Positions 13,489 through 25,066 of a stretch of DNA of 64,000 bases are shown one piece after another. The position numbers were made by a program, and so were the translations under genes. Position 1 is the stretch's first letter. Each line of letters opens with the position of its first letter. The notes under the pieces were generated by a model. That model saw only the letters and a program-made list of their open reading frames with translations, searched no databases and had not been told where the DNA came from. Source of the DNA: Buddleja alternifolia (taxonomy: Eukaryota > Streptophyta > Magnoliopsida > Lamiales > Scrophulariaceae); the NCBI GenBank assembly GCA_019426215.1, contig CM033394.1:434001-498000 (forward strand). Reading direction: 5' to 3'.

Positions 13489-14221
13489 ATCCCAAACCCC
13501 AAAATTCAAAGTTGCAAACATCAAAGCTTTGAATTCTTCAATTCAACATAATGACGCCATACCTGCAAGCTGAAATTTAAAACTGGTAAAAAGTAAATAT
13601 TAAATATATCAAAAAATAAATAAGAAAAAATCAATGAACATAACTTAAATAAAATAATAACGGGAGGGAGTGAACGGAAATGTACCTTAGACGAAACGAA
13701 CGCAAAGATGCCATACGTACGACGGACGGAAAACAGTCACGGCGAACGGAAACGTCAACGGACAATAAACGGCTAACTGAAATAGAACGCGAACAAACAC
13801 GTAAATAAATAATACCCAAAGGCTGCAAACACCAAGAGAATGACACTTAATTGATCTTTGATTATTTTTGCAAACAACCAAACAAACTCAAAACAACAAA
13901 CAAAACTTGGATCACTTTTGTATGATATTTAGATTCAATTATAATTTTCTGGTGCTCAATTAATTTTTAGATTCTTCTGTAAATGTGATGAGAAATTGGG
14001 AAAACTGCATCACTAAATGTCCAAAATGTCCTTCAATTTCCATGTCATATGTACAACGGAGAGTGATTATATCGGTTCCCCCGGACTGCTTCCAAAAGTT
14101 GCTTAGGTGTTACCGATCGCCGGTGTACAAAAAAACCGCCGGAATTCTGACATCATCAAACGCCGTCTCCGTCGAAGACACAATACCAAAATAGCCAAAC
14201 CTGAAATTCGGAGTTCTTTCA

Positions 14222-14857
14222 TCAGAGATCCTCTGCTTTAGACATGATTGAAAGTCGGCTCGGTCGCGGCTGAAAGTCGGCACGGCGACGCTGCTGATGA
14301 GAGGAAGGACGAATCAAAGCCGCTAAAGCTCGCTTCATCAGATCTCCTTCGACAGTACCGATTCGCACCAGAGAATTCGTCATCGCCGATCTCCTCATGT
14401 TCAACCTGTGCGGCGAGTACTGCATCGACTGATTTCCAGCTCCGGCGAAGCTGTTCTTATGCAAAGCACACCGAAACGAACCTGGATGAGTCGTCGGCGA
14501 GCACATACACGTCCTCTTCTGAATGTTTCCGTTGCTCCTCTGCAACACCTGGCTACGCGGCGCCGACGCAATTGACCGGCGTGGAGATATGGATCTATCA
14601 ATCGAGAATCGAACAGACGGCGCCGGAGTCGGCGGAGACAGGCCGTGGAGGTTCACGCGCGACGGCGACACTGAACGCCGCTGATTGAAGAAACCAGCCG
14701 ACGGAGACGAAGTATAGTAGCTGCTGGAGGAAGCAAACGAGGAAGACGACGACGGCGCCATAAATGAAGAACCGTCTGACGTCATCATCGTGGAATTATA
14801 GAAGGGACCGGACCGTTGAAAAGCCGACGCGCTCGATCTTCTAGAGGATGTAGCCAT
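14222..14857 (-). CDS. Serine-rich protein of the plant CxCSPTTHPGSFRC family
   Basis: Intronless, 211 aa, starting at ATG 14857 (MATSSRRSS); a TTG two codons upstream is not used. The N-terminal half is a low-complexity Ser/Ala/Tyr stretch (about 3-60), then RRSVSPSRV and a basic/Ser region with PTPAPSVRFSID. The diagnostic block CMCSPTTHPGSFRCALHKN lies near residue 116; the C-terminus is basic and ends PSRLSIMSKAEDL. This matches the small 'serine-rich protein-related' family of plants (At5g11090/At5g25280-like, from memory), of unknown function. No signal peptide or membrane segment is visible. Upstream (14900-14925) is a GA-rich tract expected for the 5' UTR or promoter. The region is GC-rich and rich in CG dinucleotides compared with its surroundings. 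Confidence 0.85.
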   Translation of the reverse strand: MATSSRRSSASAFQRSGPFYNSTMMTSDGSSFMAPSSSSSFASSSSYYTSSPSAGFFNQRRSVSPSRVNLHGLSPPTPAPSVRFSIDRSISPRRSIASAPRSQVLQRSNGNIQKRTCMCSPTTHPGSFRCALHKNSFAGAGNQSMQYSPHRLNMRRSAMTNSLVRIGTVEGDLMKRALAALIRPSSHQQRRRADFQPRPSRLSIMSKAEDL

Positions 14858-15841
14858 TAACAATATTTAAGAAAGCTAGAAAAAAAATTATATTCTTCTT
14901 AGAGAGAGAGAGAGAGGAGAGAGAAGAAAAGTTTATATTATTAGAGCTATATTTTTCTAAAAGGGCCCTGAGGCTCTTCAGTTTGGCAAACCTAGCTGGT
15001 GTCAAAGGACGGATTTATAGGATGGAAGATGATGGCATACCTCGTAAATAAGACAATCGATTGGGGTCGTTTCTGGGGAAGATTGGGCCAAACTTTGATT
15101 TTCTAATAGGGAGGGCCCACATTTTACCTTAGGTGTTGGTTGCTTCTGTTGAGCGAATCTGATCCAAAGCTTGTGAATGGAGAAGCCATTGTTACGTTTT
15201 ATTTTATATATATGTGCTCTATATAATCATATCATATATGATTCCAAAAAAAATAAATATAATCATATCATATATGTCGATAGATATTGTTTATTACAAT
15301 AATTACAAATAAATGCTTATCGACCTAATGGTATCAGCTTTTAATTTCAATTTTATTAAGAGGTCTTGGTATTTCTACTTTCATTGGAAGGTCAGTGTTC
15401 AATTAAATCAGGTATTATAAGTTGTAATTTTTCTCCTCTTATTTAAAATTTTATAGGATTTTGGAGACCCATGATTAAAAATTATTGATTCGAATTGATA
15501 GGATCAAGGTATCCCCTTGTTTAGAATTAAAATAAAATAAAAATACATGTTCAAAGTTAATTAATTACATCACGAAACGATAATCCTATTCTAAGCAATT
15601 AGGGAGTAATATAAAAGTGATAATCCGATTCTAAGCAATTAATCGATCTTGTACCTCCACTATGAAGTATCTTTTGAAACTGTAACACGTTTCGGCATAG
15701 CATAAAAATCTAAAACCCCATTAATAGCGACTTCACAAAGAAACGAGTTTCTAGAAATCCCTATAATTTGGTGCCCTTTTGCTTTCCGATTAGACGCGAA
15801 CCCTTCGGTTTAGGTATGGAAAAAGACACTAACACTTCTTA

Positions 15842-17732
15842 CCGTTGTAAAAACTGGTACTCGAAGTTCATTATTAATGTTATATTGGTATCTGAGTGTT
15901 CATAAATAATTTAATTAGTACTCAAATTTTATCATAATTATCAAATTAATACCTCATATATGATTTTCATCCATTTCTCCATTATAATTCTTTCATAAAT
16001 ACTATTATACCCCTAGCCATTATTATGAAAAATACAAAAGTATGTATTGTAAATTAAAACTTGCATTTATGTTTTCTAATTATATTTTTAAAATCTATTG
16101 AATATGACCTGATGTTTCTCAAAACACGTATTTTATATGATAATTTTATTTTAAAGTGATAAATTTACATTCAAGTAGTAAATAATTTTAACTTTAATAT
16201 AATGTAGAAAAGAAAACATTATACCCATGTTATTACGAATTTATATGAAAATAATAAATTGTTATACTTTTAACTAAATAGTTATTTTATACATGTATAT
16301 ATAAATGAGTAGACGATTTCTAAAAGTGTAAAATACTTAAATTAATAGATTTTTAAAAATGTCACGAGATTGAATAAAAAATTCATTTAGCCAACCAAGA
16401 TTTTTTCCCAAGATTGGCCTATTTGTTCATGATATCAGACTCCTGCTTTTATCATTTTATTCGGTTTTAGTTTCTCTTATTAGACATAATGACAATAAGG
16501 TTGTACATTGTTTAGCTTTAGTGCTTTGTTATTAATTTATCCCCGTTAATTAGCAGTTGAAACTTTTGTTTATGACATCATTTTGCTGATCTTAATATCA
16601 TATTGCGTCAGAATAAAAAAATATAATCACAATGTTCACCTAAAAAAAAATTAGTTCCAATATATTTGAAAATATATTAAATATATATATGTATATACTC
16701 TTAGATAAAATATATAATTATCTTACACTTTAAAAATAAATACTCATTTATATTTACATATACAAAATAACTATTTAATTAAACATATAACAAATTATTA
16801 TTATCATACAAATTCAAAATAACAACCGTATAATGTCTCTTTTTTACATTAAATTAAAGTTAAAATTAATTGTTGGCTTAGTATTTAAATCTATCGAATA
16901 AAATTGGTATATACAAAACATAAAATATATATTTCAAAAAAAATCAAGTCATATTCAATAGTGATACGGTTAGAATTTAAACCAAGAATACATAAAAATT
17001 CAAGCATGATTCGTATTTCTAATAAACACGAGAAATCTAATATAGGAAGATGAGTAATAATGCTAGAGATAAATAGAAATGATAAAGAGAGATACTTTTT
17101 TATTTATTCAACTGTGTTCTTGAGAGAAAATACAAAGATCTTTATTTTTAGCAATAAGGGGGGATATGGGGATCATTTCCCCTTTTTAGGGGATATTGGT
17201 TGAGATTTGATCTGATCCATCCTTATTCCTTTGTCGGCTATGCCTTTAAGCATCTTATCTAGCTATCCTGTGCGTTATCCCATTAGGCGACTTACGAGGC
17301 CCTTTATTAGCTGATCTTCATGCTCACACCGAGCTTTCCATACGAGCTTTCTTTTGAATTTCTTCCATCTTGGGCCTCACGTCCCATTTTTGGCTCAAAA
17401 CATCACAATATAACACGACCCATATCTTTCCAAGACCCAATGCCCAATGATATAGCTGAAAATAACGGGCATATCAAAAAGATTTTTAAAATATAATCAG
17501 AAAACATAAATGGAACTTCAAATTTACAATACATGCTGTGATATTTTTATAATAATATTTAGGGGTATAATAGTCTTTAAAAAAATATAATGGAGAAATG
17601 AATGAAAATCATCCATAAGGTACCGATTTGACAATGATGGTAGAAGTTAGGTATTAATTGAGTCATTTGTGAACACTCATGTACCAATATGACATTAATG
17701 GTGAAAATCGAGTACCAAAATAATTTTTACCC
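15842..17732. mobile_element. 1.9-kb element with about 500-bp inverted arms
   Basis: The left arm (15842-16350) and right arm (about 16720-16990 and 17460-17732) are imperfect inverted copies: e.g. GGTACTCG, TCATATTGGTA, CATTTCTCCATTATA and ACTATTATACCCCTA recur in inverse order. CTTCTTA flanks both outer ends (15835-15841, 17733-17739), a possible target duplication. The right arm is interrupted at about 16991-17460 by unrelated, more GC-rich DNA. A foldback or MULE-MITE type is inferred; no coding capacity. Confidence 0.55.
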
Positions 17733-17739
17733 CTTCTTA

Positions 17740-19059
17740 TAATATTATAATATGTATTTATGTGTGGAAGTTAATACTGGTTAAAATGTGAAAAAATAAT
17801 TTTTAGATTGTTCTCCACCATTTCTCTCTCCACATCCTGATCACTCATGTACACACTGATCATACATCAACGTATATTACATGAAGTGTTATACCAGAAT
17901 GTTATAGAGGATTTGAACTTGAGGACAAAGTTGTTTTTGTTACATTTTGGATTTTCCATTTTAGAACATTGTTCAATCTCGTATTTCATTTCACTTATAT
18001 ATGAGATGCGACAGACAATGTGCAAAAAATATAATATTGACTAGAATTTGTTGGAATTAGCTTTAAACCTTTATTAAATTATTATTCAATATTTTTATTT
18101 CATCATAATGTGCCTTTCTAATTTATTTTAGATTTATAGCCCCATTAATTGATTATTTTATGGGATATTTGACCATTTTATTCATATGTAATTGAACCTA
18201 ATTGTTATTGATTTTAAAGTGATTTGTAATGGTTTCACTGTCCCACTGTTATCTTATAACAGTCAAATTCTATTTTACTATATAAAGAGGTCATAACTCC
18301 TTTGATTGACATAAGGTGATATTATGGGTGCTTAAGGTGATTTACGTTCTACTTCCACAAGGGTATTAGTATTTTGGCAACGTGATGACGGACTGATTCC
18401 TTGTCTCCTCGTGGACGTGCACCCGAGACAAGACACCGCTATTAGATAATAGATTTAATACTAAATTTGTGATCAGCCGTCAAAACCTCATGACTTTTGG
18501 ACAGTGACAACGTCGTGGCGTGCAACTTCATATGTATTAAGTTTCATACAATTTGATTTATAATTTACACATTGTGGATAATTTATTATTGTTGAGATTA
18601 TTCTAATATCATATAAACACAAATCACACCATATTTACAAGAGAATGATATATTTGTCATTAATATAAGTGAAAGAAAACATAAAACTTGTACATCGTTT
18701 TGAAGTAAATGCATAAGCTAAAGCTTAAAGTGCTCACCATGTTCAATGAATCTACTATAAGAAAAATATACATGCTTGATCCAAAAAGGAAGAATATTCA
18801 TGCATATATTGACTAGGAAATAAATTGAACACATATAACATTTATAGTTTGTTCACTCTGCCGTGTGAGTTGCGTGTAAACCATAGAATTAGCAAACAAG
18901 GCGTGACGAATTCAAATCAAACTTAAATCGTCTCTTGCGTTTACCAAACGGCCACCCTAATATTAAATCAAAACTAAAACACATCATAGTCATTAGTAAT
19001 TGCAGAAATATAAGAGTTAATTAGAAGTATATATGTTTATTAAAAAAAAATTAGAAGTA

Positions 19060-19090
<31 letters not shown>

Positions 19091-20020
19091 TCATTACAAA
19101 GGAAGGGTGTTACTCTAAGGACTTTAGTCCGACAAACCAAGATCAATAATCACATCTGTAGTCTATCTCGTGCCTCTCAAATCTCATGTTCATAATATTA
19201 AGTATTCCGGACTCGGACTTTTGTTTATTAGATTAGCTGAAATGCGCCATTCAGAATTTGTCTGGGCTAGGATCCAGTTCTCTTATCCCTTTCAGAACCA
19301 GTCTGGGCCACTCCCCATAGTTTGGTATCCGATTAATGGACCATTAGTAATGGAACAGTTAGCGAGCAGGGTTGAGTCAATACATTAGGCGACGGTCCTA
19401 AAAGGGGACAAAAAACGTATTTTTCTCCAAATAATGGGATGAAGCCAACCTGCAGGCTTCTGCTTCCTGGAATATGCCCTTTTCTGACATTTGGGCCCAC
19501 AAATGATTTATTTGTGGGCGGGAGTTGAGCTGTCCTTTCCATTCTTACGCCGTTTACCACTAGAGTCCAAGTCAAATCAAATAAGTTGTTGTTTTAATTT
19601 ATTTAAATAATTATCAAGCATTAGAATTTATATTTAATTATTAATACCTCAAATGAATTTTAATCGAATCGAATATGAGTTGGACTCAAGTGTCTCGATT
19701 TTCTTAGGCATATTCTATCTCTGTATACTACTGCGGACCCCGTTGACGGCTAACTTTTGAAAAATGAAAACGGCAGGAAGGCAGCACCAATTATGGATAT
19801 TAGAAACCGGAACAAAGTATTCATTGTCTGTTTTTTTTTTTGATCTCAAAGTATTCATTGTCTGCCTTCCTTTTCTGTCCAATCATTAATCCAGCTCATA
19901 TACACCTACCCCGAAAATTCTTGCAACTCTTATTTTGTTTTTCATATTTTGTTTGCTCTTCTAACAATTCTGCATACGCGAGTTCGTTGATAATCACTCA
20001 TATCATTAATCTTGATATAC
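17740..20020. other. Intergenic, no gene supported
   Basis: Contains a possible TATA box (TATATAAAG, about 18280) followed by GC-richer DNA to about 18440 that could be part of a solo LTR starting near TGTTGGAATTAG (18048); I could not find matching LTR ends. An (AT)n tract lies at about 19060-19081. The last 200 bases probably hold the promoter and 5' UTR of the TPR-PB1 gene. Confidence 0.35.
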
Positions 20021-20538
20021 AAGTAGTTCTCTCCAAGGTACGAAATACATACATACATACATATATATATATTTATTATAATTTTCTTTTCTTTTTTAAT
20101 TCTTGCTATTTCTGTTTTCAGTTGTAGATACTAATTTCTGAAGGTTTTCTTTCTGTCCTGTTAATTTCTATACTATTTTTGTTAGAATTGATTTTAAGGT
20201 GGTTTTTTTTTTTAATTTTATTTCAAAGCATATTATAGCAATCATTTTTTTTGATTATGAGTTAGTATCAAGCTTGGACTTTATTATTTTCGAAAGAAAT
20301 TGTTTTCAGAAGCATCCCCTCATTTAAAATCTTATGAACTGTGTGTTAAGTTGAGTCGTGCATGTTAATACTTATTATTGTAGCTTTGGTTTCCGGATTT
20401 TGATTGTGTATATATATATATTTATATTCATTTAACGTGCAGCTGGATGTGATTTGAGTGAGTTGTTATTTAAAAGAGCAAAATCAGAGTTTGTCCTTTT
20501 AAAGCTTTGATTTTGCGCTATTCATTGGAGTGAAGCAT

Positions 20539-22742
20539 ATGGGGAAGCCGACTGCGAAGAAGAAAATTCAGGTGGGATCAAAATCCAGTGATGGAAATGC
20601 AAAGCAGAGCAATGGTTCGGAGCGTAACTCCAAGGCATTTGATGAAGACACTGCTGTCTTCATCAACATGTCTCAAGAATTGAAGGAAGAAGGCAACAAG
20701 TTGTTCCAGAAACGTGATCATGAAGGCGCCATGTTAAAGTACGAAAAGGCTCTCAAATTGCTCCCAGCAAACCATATTGATATTGCATATTTGCGCACCA
20801 ACATGGCTGCTTGTTACATGCATCTCGGCATTGGAGAGTACCCTAGAGCAATAAATCAATGCAATTTGGCACTTCAAGTAGCTCCCAAGTATAGTAAAGC
20901 TCTTTTGAAGAGGGCTAGGTGTTATGAGGCCTTGAACAGGCTTGACCTGGCATTACGGGATGTCAATAATGTGTTGAGCATGGAACCTAATAATTTGTCT
21001 GCTCTAGAGATTTCTGATAGTGTGAAAAAGGCGATTGAGAAAAACGGTATGCAGGTTGAGGACAAAGAAATCATTTTGCCCCAAAATAGTGTCGAGCCTA
21101 CTTATGCCCCTGCGTCAGCCAAGGTTGTCAAACAGAAGACGGCAAAAAGGAGGAGTAACAAGTCTGTCAGGAAGAATGTCCAGGAACCCGAGGAGAAGAA
21201 AGTCAATGTAGTCGAGGAAACGAAGGCTGAAGATAAAGTGGTTGTGGAAGAGAAGAGGAGTGTTAAAGAAGAAAAAGTTGTCATGAAGTCTGTGAAATTG
21301 GTTCATGGGGAGGATATTAGATGGGCGCAGTTACCAGTAAATTGTAGTGTTCGTCTGGTTAGAGATGTAGTTATAGACAGGTTTCCTAATTTGATGGGTG
21401 TGCTCATCAAGTACAAAGATGAAGAAGGTGATTTGGTTACCATAACTACAACTGATGAGTTGAGAATAGCTGAAGCATTGGCTGATCCTCAAGGCTTCTT
21501 GAGACTGTACATTGCGGAAGTTAGTCCAGATAAAGAACCACTGTATGAGGGAATGGGCATTGAAGAAGAAGAAGTGCACAAAAGCAATGAGAAACCAATC
21601 ATGGTTGTGGAGAATGGTGATGTGGAGAAATGGCCGATTTGTGTTGAGGATTGGATCTTCCAGTTTGCGAGGCTATTCAAGAATCATGTTGGATTTGAAT
21701 GTGATTCATACTTGAATCTTCATGAAATAGGAATGAAATTGTACTCAGAAGCAATGGAAGATACTGTTACGACTGAAGATGCACAAGAGCTGTTTGCAGT
21801 TGCTGCAGCAAAGTTCCAAGAAATGGCTGCTTTAGCCTTGTTTAATTGGGGAAACGTTCACTTGTCCAAATCAAGGAAGAGAGTTTTCCCCACTGAAGAT
21901 TCTTCTGCTGAATCCGTAACAATGCATGTCAAAGCTGCTTATGATTGGGCACAAAAGGAATATGCAAAGGCAGGGTTGAGGTATGAGGAAGCTTTAAGAA
22001 TCAAACCAGACTTTTATGAAGGTCTTCTTGCGCTTAGTCAGCAGCAATTTGAACAAGCAAAGCTTTCTTGGTATTATCTGGTTGGCACCGGAGCTAACTT
22101 AGGGATAGGGCCATCTGCAGAGGTACTGGAGCTATATAACAAGGCCGAGGATAGCATGGAGAAAGGCATGCAACTATGGGAAGAAATGGAAGAACAACGT
22201 CTTAATGGACTCTATAAATATGAAAAAGATAAAACAGAGTTACGAAAACTTGGTTTGGATGGGCTATTTAAAGATATATCAGCTGATGAAGCTGCTAACC
22301 AGGCAGCAAATATGAGGTCTCAAATTTACCTCTTATGGGGTATGATGCTTTATGAACGCTCTGTTGTCGAATTTAAGTTGAGTCTACCGAGTTGGGAAGA
22401 GTGTCTGGAGGTTGCAGTTGAAAAGTTTGAACTTTCCGGAGCATTACCTACAGATATTGCAGTTATGATCAAGAACCATTGCTCAAATGAAACTGCTTTA
22501 GAAGGTATGATATGAGCTACTGTAGTTATATTTGTATACTTTTTCATGCATGGATTAGGGTCTATGTTTGCTCAGTATTTTATAACTTCTGCGATGTAGG
22601 ATTCAAAGTTGATGAGATAGTACATGCACGGAATGAGATGTACGATGCTGATAAGTGGCGAACCGGTGCTGCATCTTTCAGGCTAGAACCACTATTTAGG
22701 AGGTGTTCTCCGAAACTCCATTCTGATGTGGAGCATCTTTGA
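20539..22742 (+). CDS. TPR-PB1 protein (PHOX/HSP-interacting protein family)
   Basis: Two coding exons, 20539-22503 plus the split codon at 22504, and 22600-22742; intron 22505-22599 (GT-AG). Protein 702 aa, starting at MGKPTAKKK. Three TPR motifs occupy about residues 45-160 ([20 protein letters not shown], then [13 protein letters not shown], then [20 protein letters not shown]). A Lys/Glu-rich linker follows (about 190-245). A PB1 domain lies at about 250-335 ([16 protein letters not shown] and the acidic [19 protein letters not shown]). A C-terminal helical TPR-like half ends [14 protein letters not shown]. This is the plant PHOX1-4/CLMP1 group, HSP90-associated co-chaperone-like proteins; CLMP1 acts in chloroplast separation. 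Which paralogue this is cannot be decided here. A probable 5'-UTR intron runs 20038-20442. Reading into the coding intron gives an early stop after GMI. Confidence 0.9.
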
Positions 22743-24209
22743 ATAATCATGCTCCACATCGGGAGATTTAAAAGAAGCAAAAGAGAAGCATACTTATTTC
22801 TCAATGCTTCCATGGTAATACGCCTCCATGTTGTTGTAGGTAAATTTTATGCTGCTGATTTATCATTGAATTGCCAAGATCTAGATGCTTTTGTCTTTGT
22901 TAATCTTAACATATTTGCTCATAATGTCTAATTATCTGTAAATGTTTTCCATGCTCAATCAGTGATCCAGAACTGCATTTCTATATGCCCGGTTCTAATA
23001 CGAATAATTGATTTCTAACAACACAAAATGAAAATGTATGAAATCGGATGATTAATAACGGGTTCAACTTTAGATGAGTCCTTTGTGATCAATTCATTAT
23101 GCCCCATGCCATGCTACTACTGTCAGGGAATAGTTGAAAAAGAAGTTTCTTCTTCTGCAGCTTATTCTTTTGATTAAGTGGGTAAGAATTTGTTTTGTAA
23201 GTGGATGCATATTCACAAGGTAGAACATACAATCTTTTTTCCCCTTCATTTGCTCCGTTCTTTTTTTGAAAGTTTTCCTGGTTGAAACATAATTCTTTAT
23301 AATGTATACACATGTTGCTTTGACTGATGACATTTTACCGACAATCTTGCAGGTCTCGTCATAGACGACGCTTTGTTTCTTGAGTATTACCTCTCTTGGG
23401 TATCGTTGGTTTCTTTGAAAGTTGAAATGCAAAGTTGATTGATTTGTTCTTTGGCTCTGTTTTTGGATTGAGGAGCTATTCTTTTGTGACATATATAGCA
23501 TTGGATTTGTGTAAGTCTTTTGTGAGGGATGGAGTGTATTTTTACATTGTTAGATTGTCAGCTTGGCTATTTGTGGAACAAGTCTGAATCTTTTGGTGAA
23601 ATTATCCAGGGGGATATTCATTTGTATTCATTATTCAAGTTGTGTCTATGTTGTATGGATTTTTTCCTATTACATTGGGATCCAAGAAAGAAAATTCGTA
23701 TTTCATCTCTTTTTATTATGCATGTCTATATCTTTATTCAATTGTTATTTATTTCCACTTTACGAGGAAAGTTTTTCTCAATGTCAATTACATGTTAATA
23801 AATACATCAAAAATTGAATCAAGTTTTCTCATAATAATATTTGACTATTTATCATGAGCAATTGAGTTTTATGTGCAAGCAAAATTTGTCCTAAAAACTA
23901 TGAAATATAACAGTACTCTAAGGAATGTTTTAGAGAGGTAATAATCATTTTGTTAAGCGGAATCGGCTTCTCACCATTCAAGAGTTCGAATCTCCAACCA
24001 TATGCTCCCACTTCATTAAGCAGCATCATCAATATTCGAATTTTCACGTCTATGCTCCCACTTTTGTAATTCAAAACGAGGAATGTTCTAAACGATCTAC
24101 ATTAGGCATTAAACATTTAATTATCAATCCAATTTTTTAAATCTTATTAGCCCACTAACTGCAAAATGGCAAGAAGGAGATTTCAATAAATAAATCTGGT
24201 GTGGCAATG
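22743..24209. other. 3' region of the TPR-PB1 gene and intergenic DNA
   Basis: Holds the probable 3' UTR. A GT donor (ATG|GTAATACG, 22815) and a good acceptor (TTGCAG|GTCTCG, about 23352) would make a 3'-UTR intron. A B-box-like GTTCGAATCT at about 23985 hints at an old tRNA-related repeat. No further CDS supported. Confidence 0.35.
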
Positions 24210-24223
24210 AAGAGTTTATGTTC

Positions 24224-24398
24224 ACCAATGGGGTTAGTACGAGTGGTAAGCAGCTGGTTCCGCTTAAGCAAGATCTCGGGTTCGATTCCTTATGTACGCA
24301 GTTACCCCTTTGGGAGACTCACCCACCAGGCCAGGTGTGCGACCTAGGTCGACCAACAGATTAGTACGACAAGCAACAAAAAAAAAAATTAAAAAAAT
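24224..24398 (+). mobile_element. tRNA-derived SINE
   Basis: An internal polymerase III promoter is visible: A-box-like GTTAGTACGAGTGGTAAG and B box GGTTCGATTCC about 35 bases on, followed by a short body (GGGAGACTCACCCACC, GTGCGACCTAGGTCGACC) and an A-rich tail. A 14-bp duplication AAGAGTTTATGTTC occurs at 24210-24223 and again at 24875-24888, beyond a MITE that landed in the tail. SINE orientation matches the downstream gene. Confidence 0.8.
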
Positions 24399-24401
24399 TA
24401 A

Positions 24402-24872
24402 GGATGTGTTTGGTTTTGTTTTCAAACCCATTTTGGCCAAAACTTGTTTGTTTTGTGTTTTTTTGACCAAAAATAATTTTTTTGGTCAAAAAAATTGTCA
24501 ACTATTGTCTCCCTATTTGTTTTTACTTTAGTTTACCTACTAATTACATCAACTACAATATAATCATTTAAAATTTATATTATATTATATTTTTCAATCA
24601 TTAACTAATTATAAACACAACTTTTCAGACAAAAACTTACATGATTTGGGAGTAATGACTAGCGTTATAGGTCGTTGGGCGGCCGGAAGGTTGCCACGAG
24701 TAAGTAAGTTTGGGGGACCGAAGGCAGTTCTCCGTGCTACATTAACTTTTGTCTCTTCTGAAAATTAATCAAACACTAAACCAAACACATTTTTATCAAA
24801 ATACACAACTTTCAATAAACCTTTTCACCAAAATTTTCAAAAAAAAAAACAAAAATAAAACCAAACAAAGCC
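24402..24872. mobile_element. PIF/Harbinger-like MITE, copy 2, inside the SINE tail
   Basis: Termini GGATGTGTTTGGTTTTGTTT and, complemented, GGCTTTGTTTGGTTTTATTT; flanked by the 3-bp target TAA (24399-24401 and 24873-24875), as for PIF/Harbinger elements. Same family as 11263-11655, in opposite orientation. About 85 bp of GC-rich DNA (about 24650-24735) has no counterpart in the other copy and replaces a short ATTGCTACAG stretch. Confidence 0.75.
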
Positions 24873-25066
24873 TAAAGAGTTTATGTTCTGCCCAAACGCG
24901 AACACCCCCCAAAAGCCCGGCGTCGCCTCCCTCTCTCCTCCGTTCACTGTCTGTCTACCGGCGCTGCTTCCGCCGCCCTGCCCTGAACCCATTTGTCCCC
25001 ATCAATTGCACACTCTATTTCTTCCCGACCACTCTTCTCTGTAGAGTGTTACTGAACCTCGGGGAA

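Noticed and set aside
18048..18600. Possible solo LTR
   Set aside because: TG start and TATA-like motif present, but no CA end, no target duplication and no partner LTR.
23938..24060. tRNA-like B box (GTTCGAATCT) upstream of the SINE
   Set aside because: No A box at the right spacing and no cloverleaf; at most an old SINE fragment.
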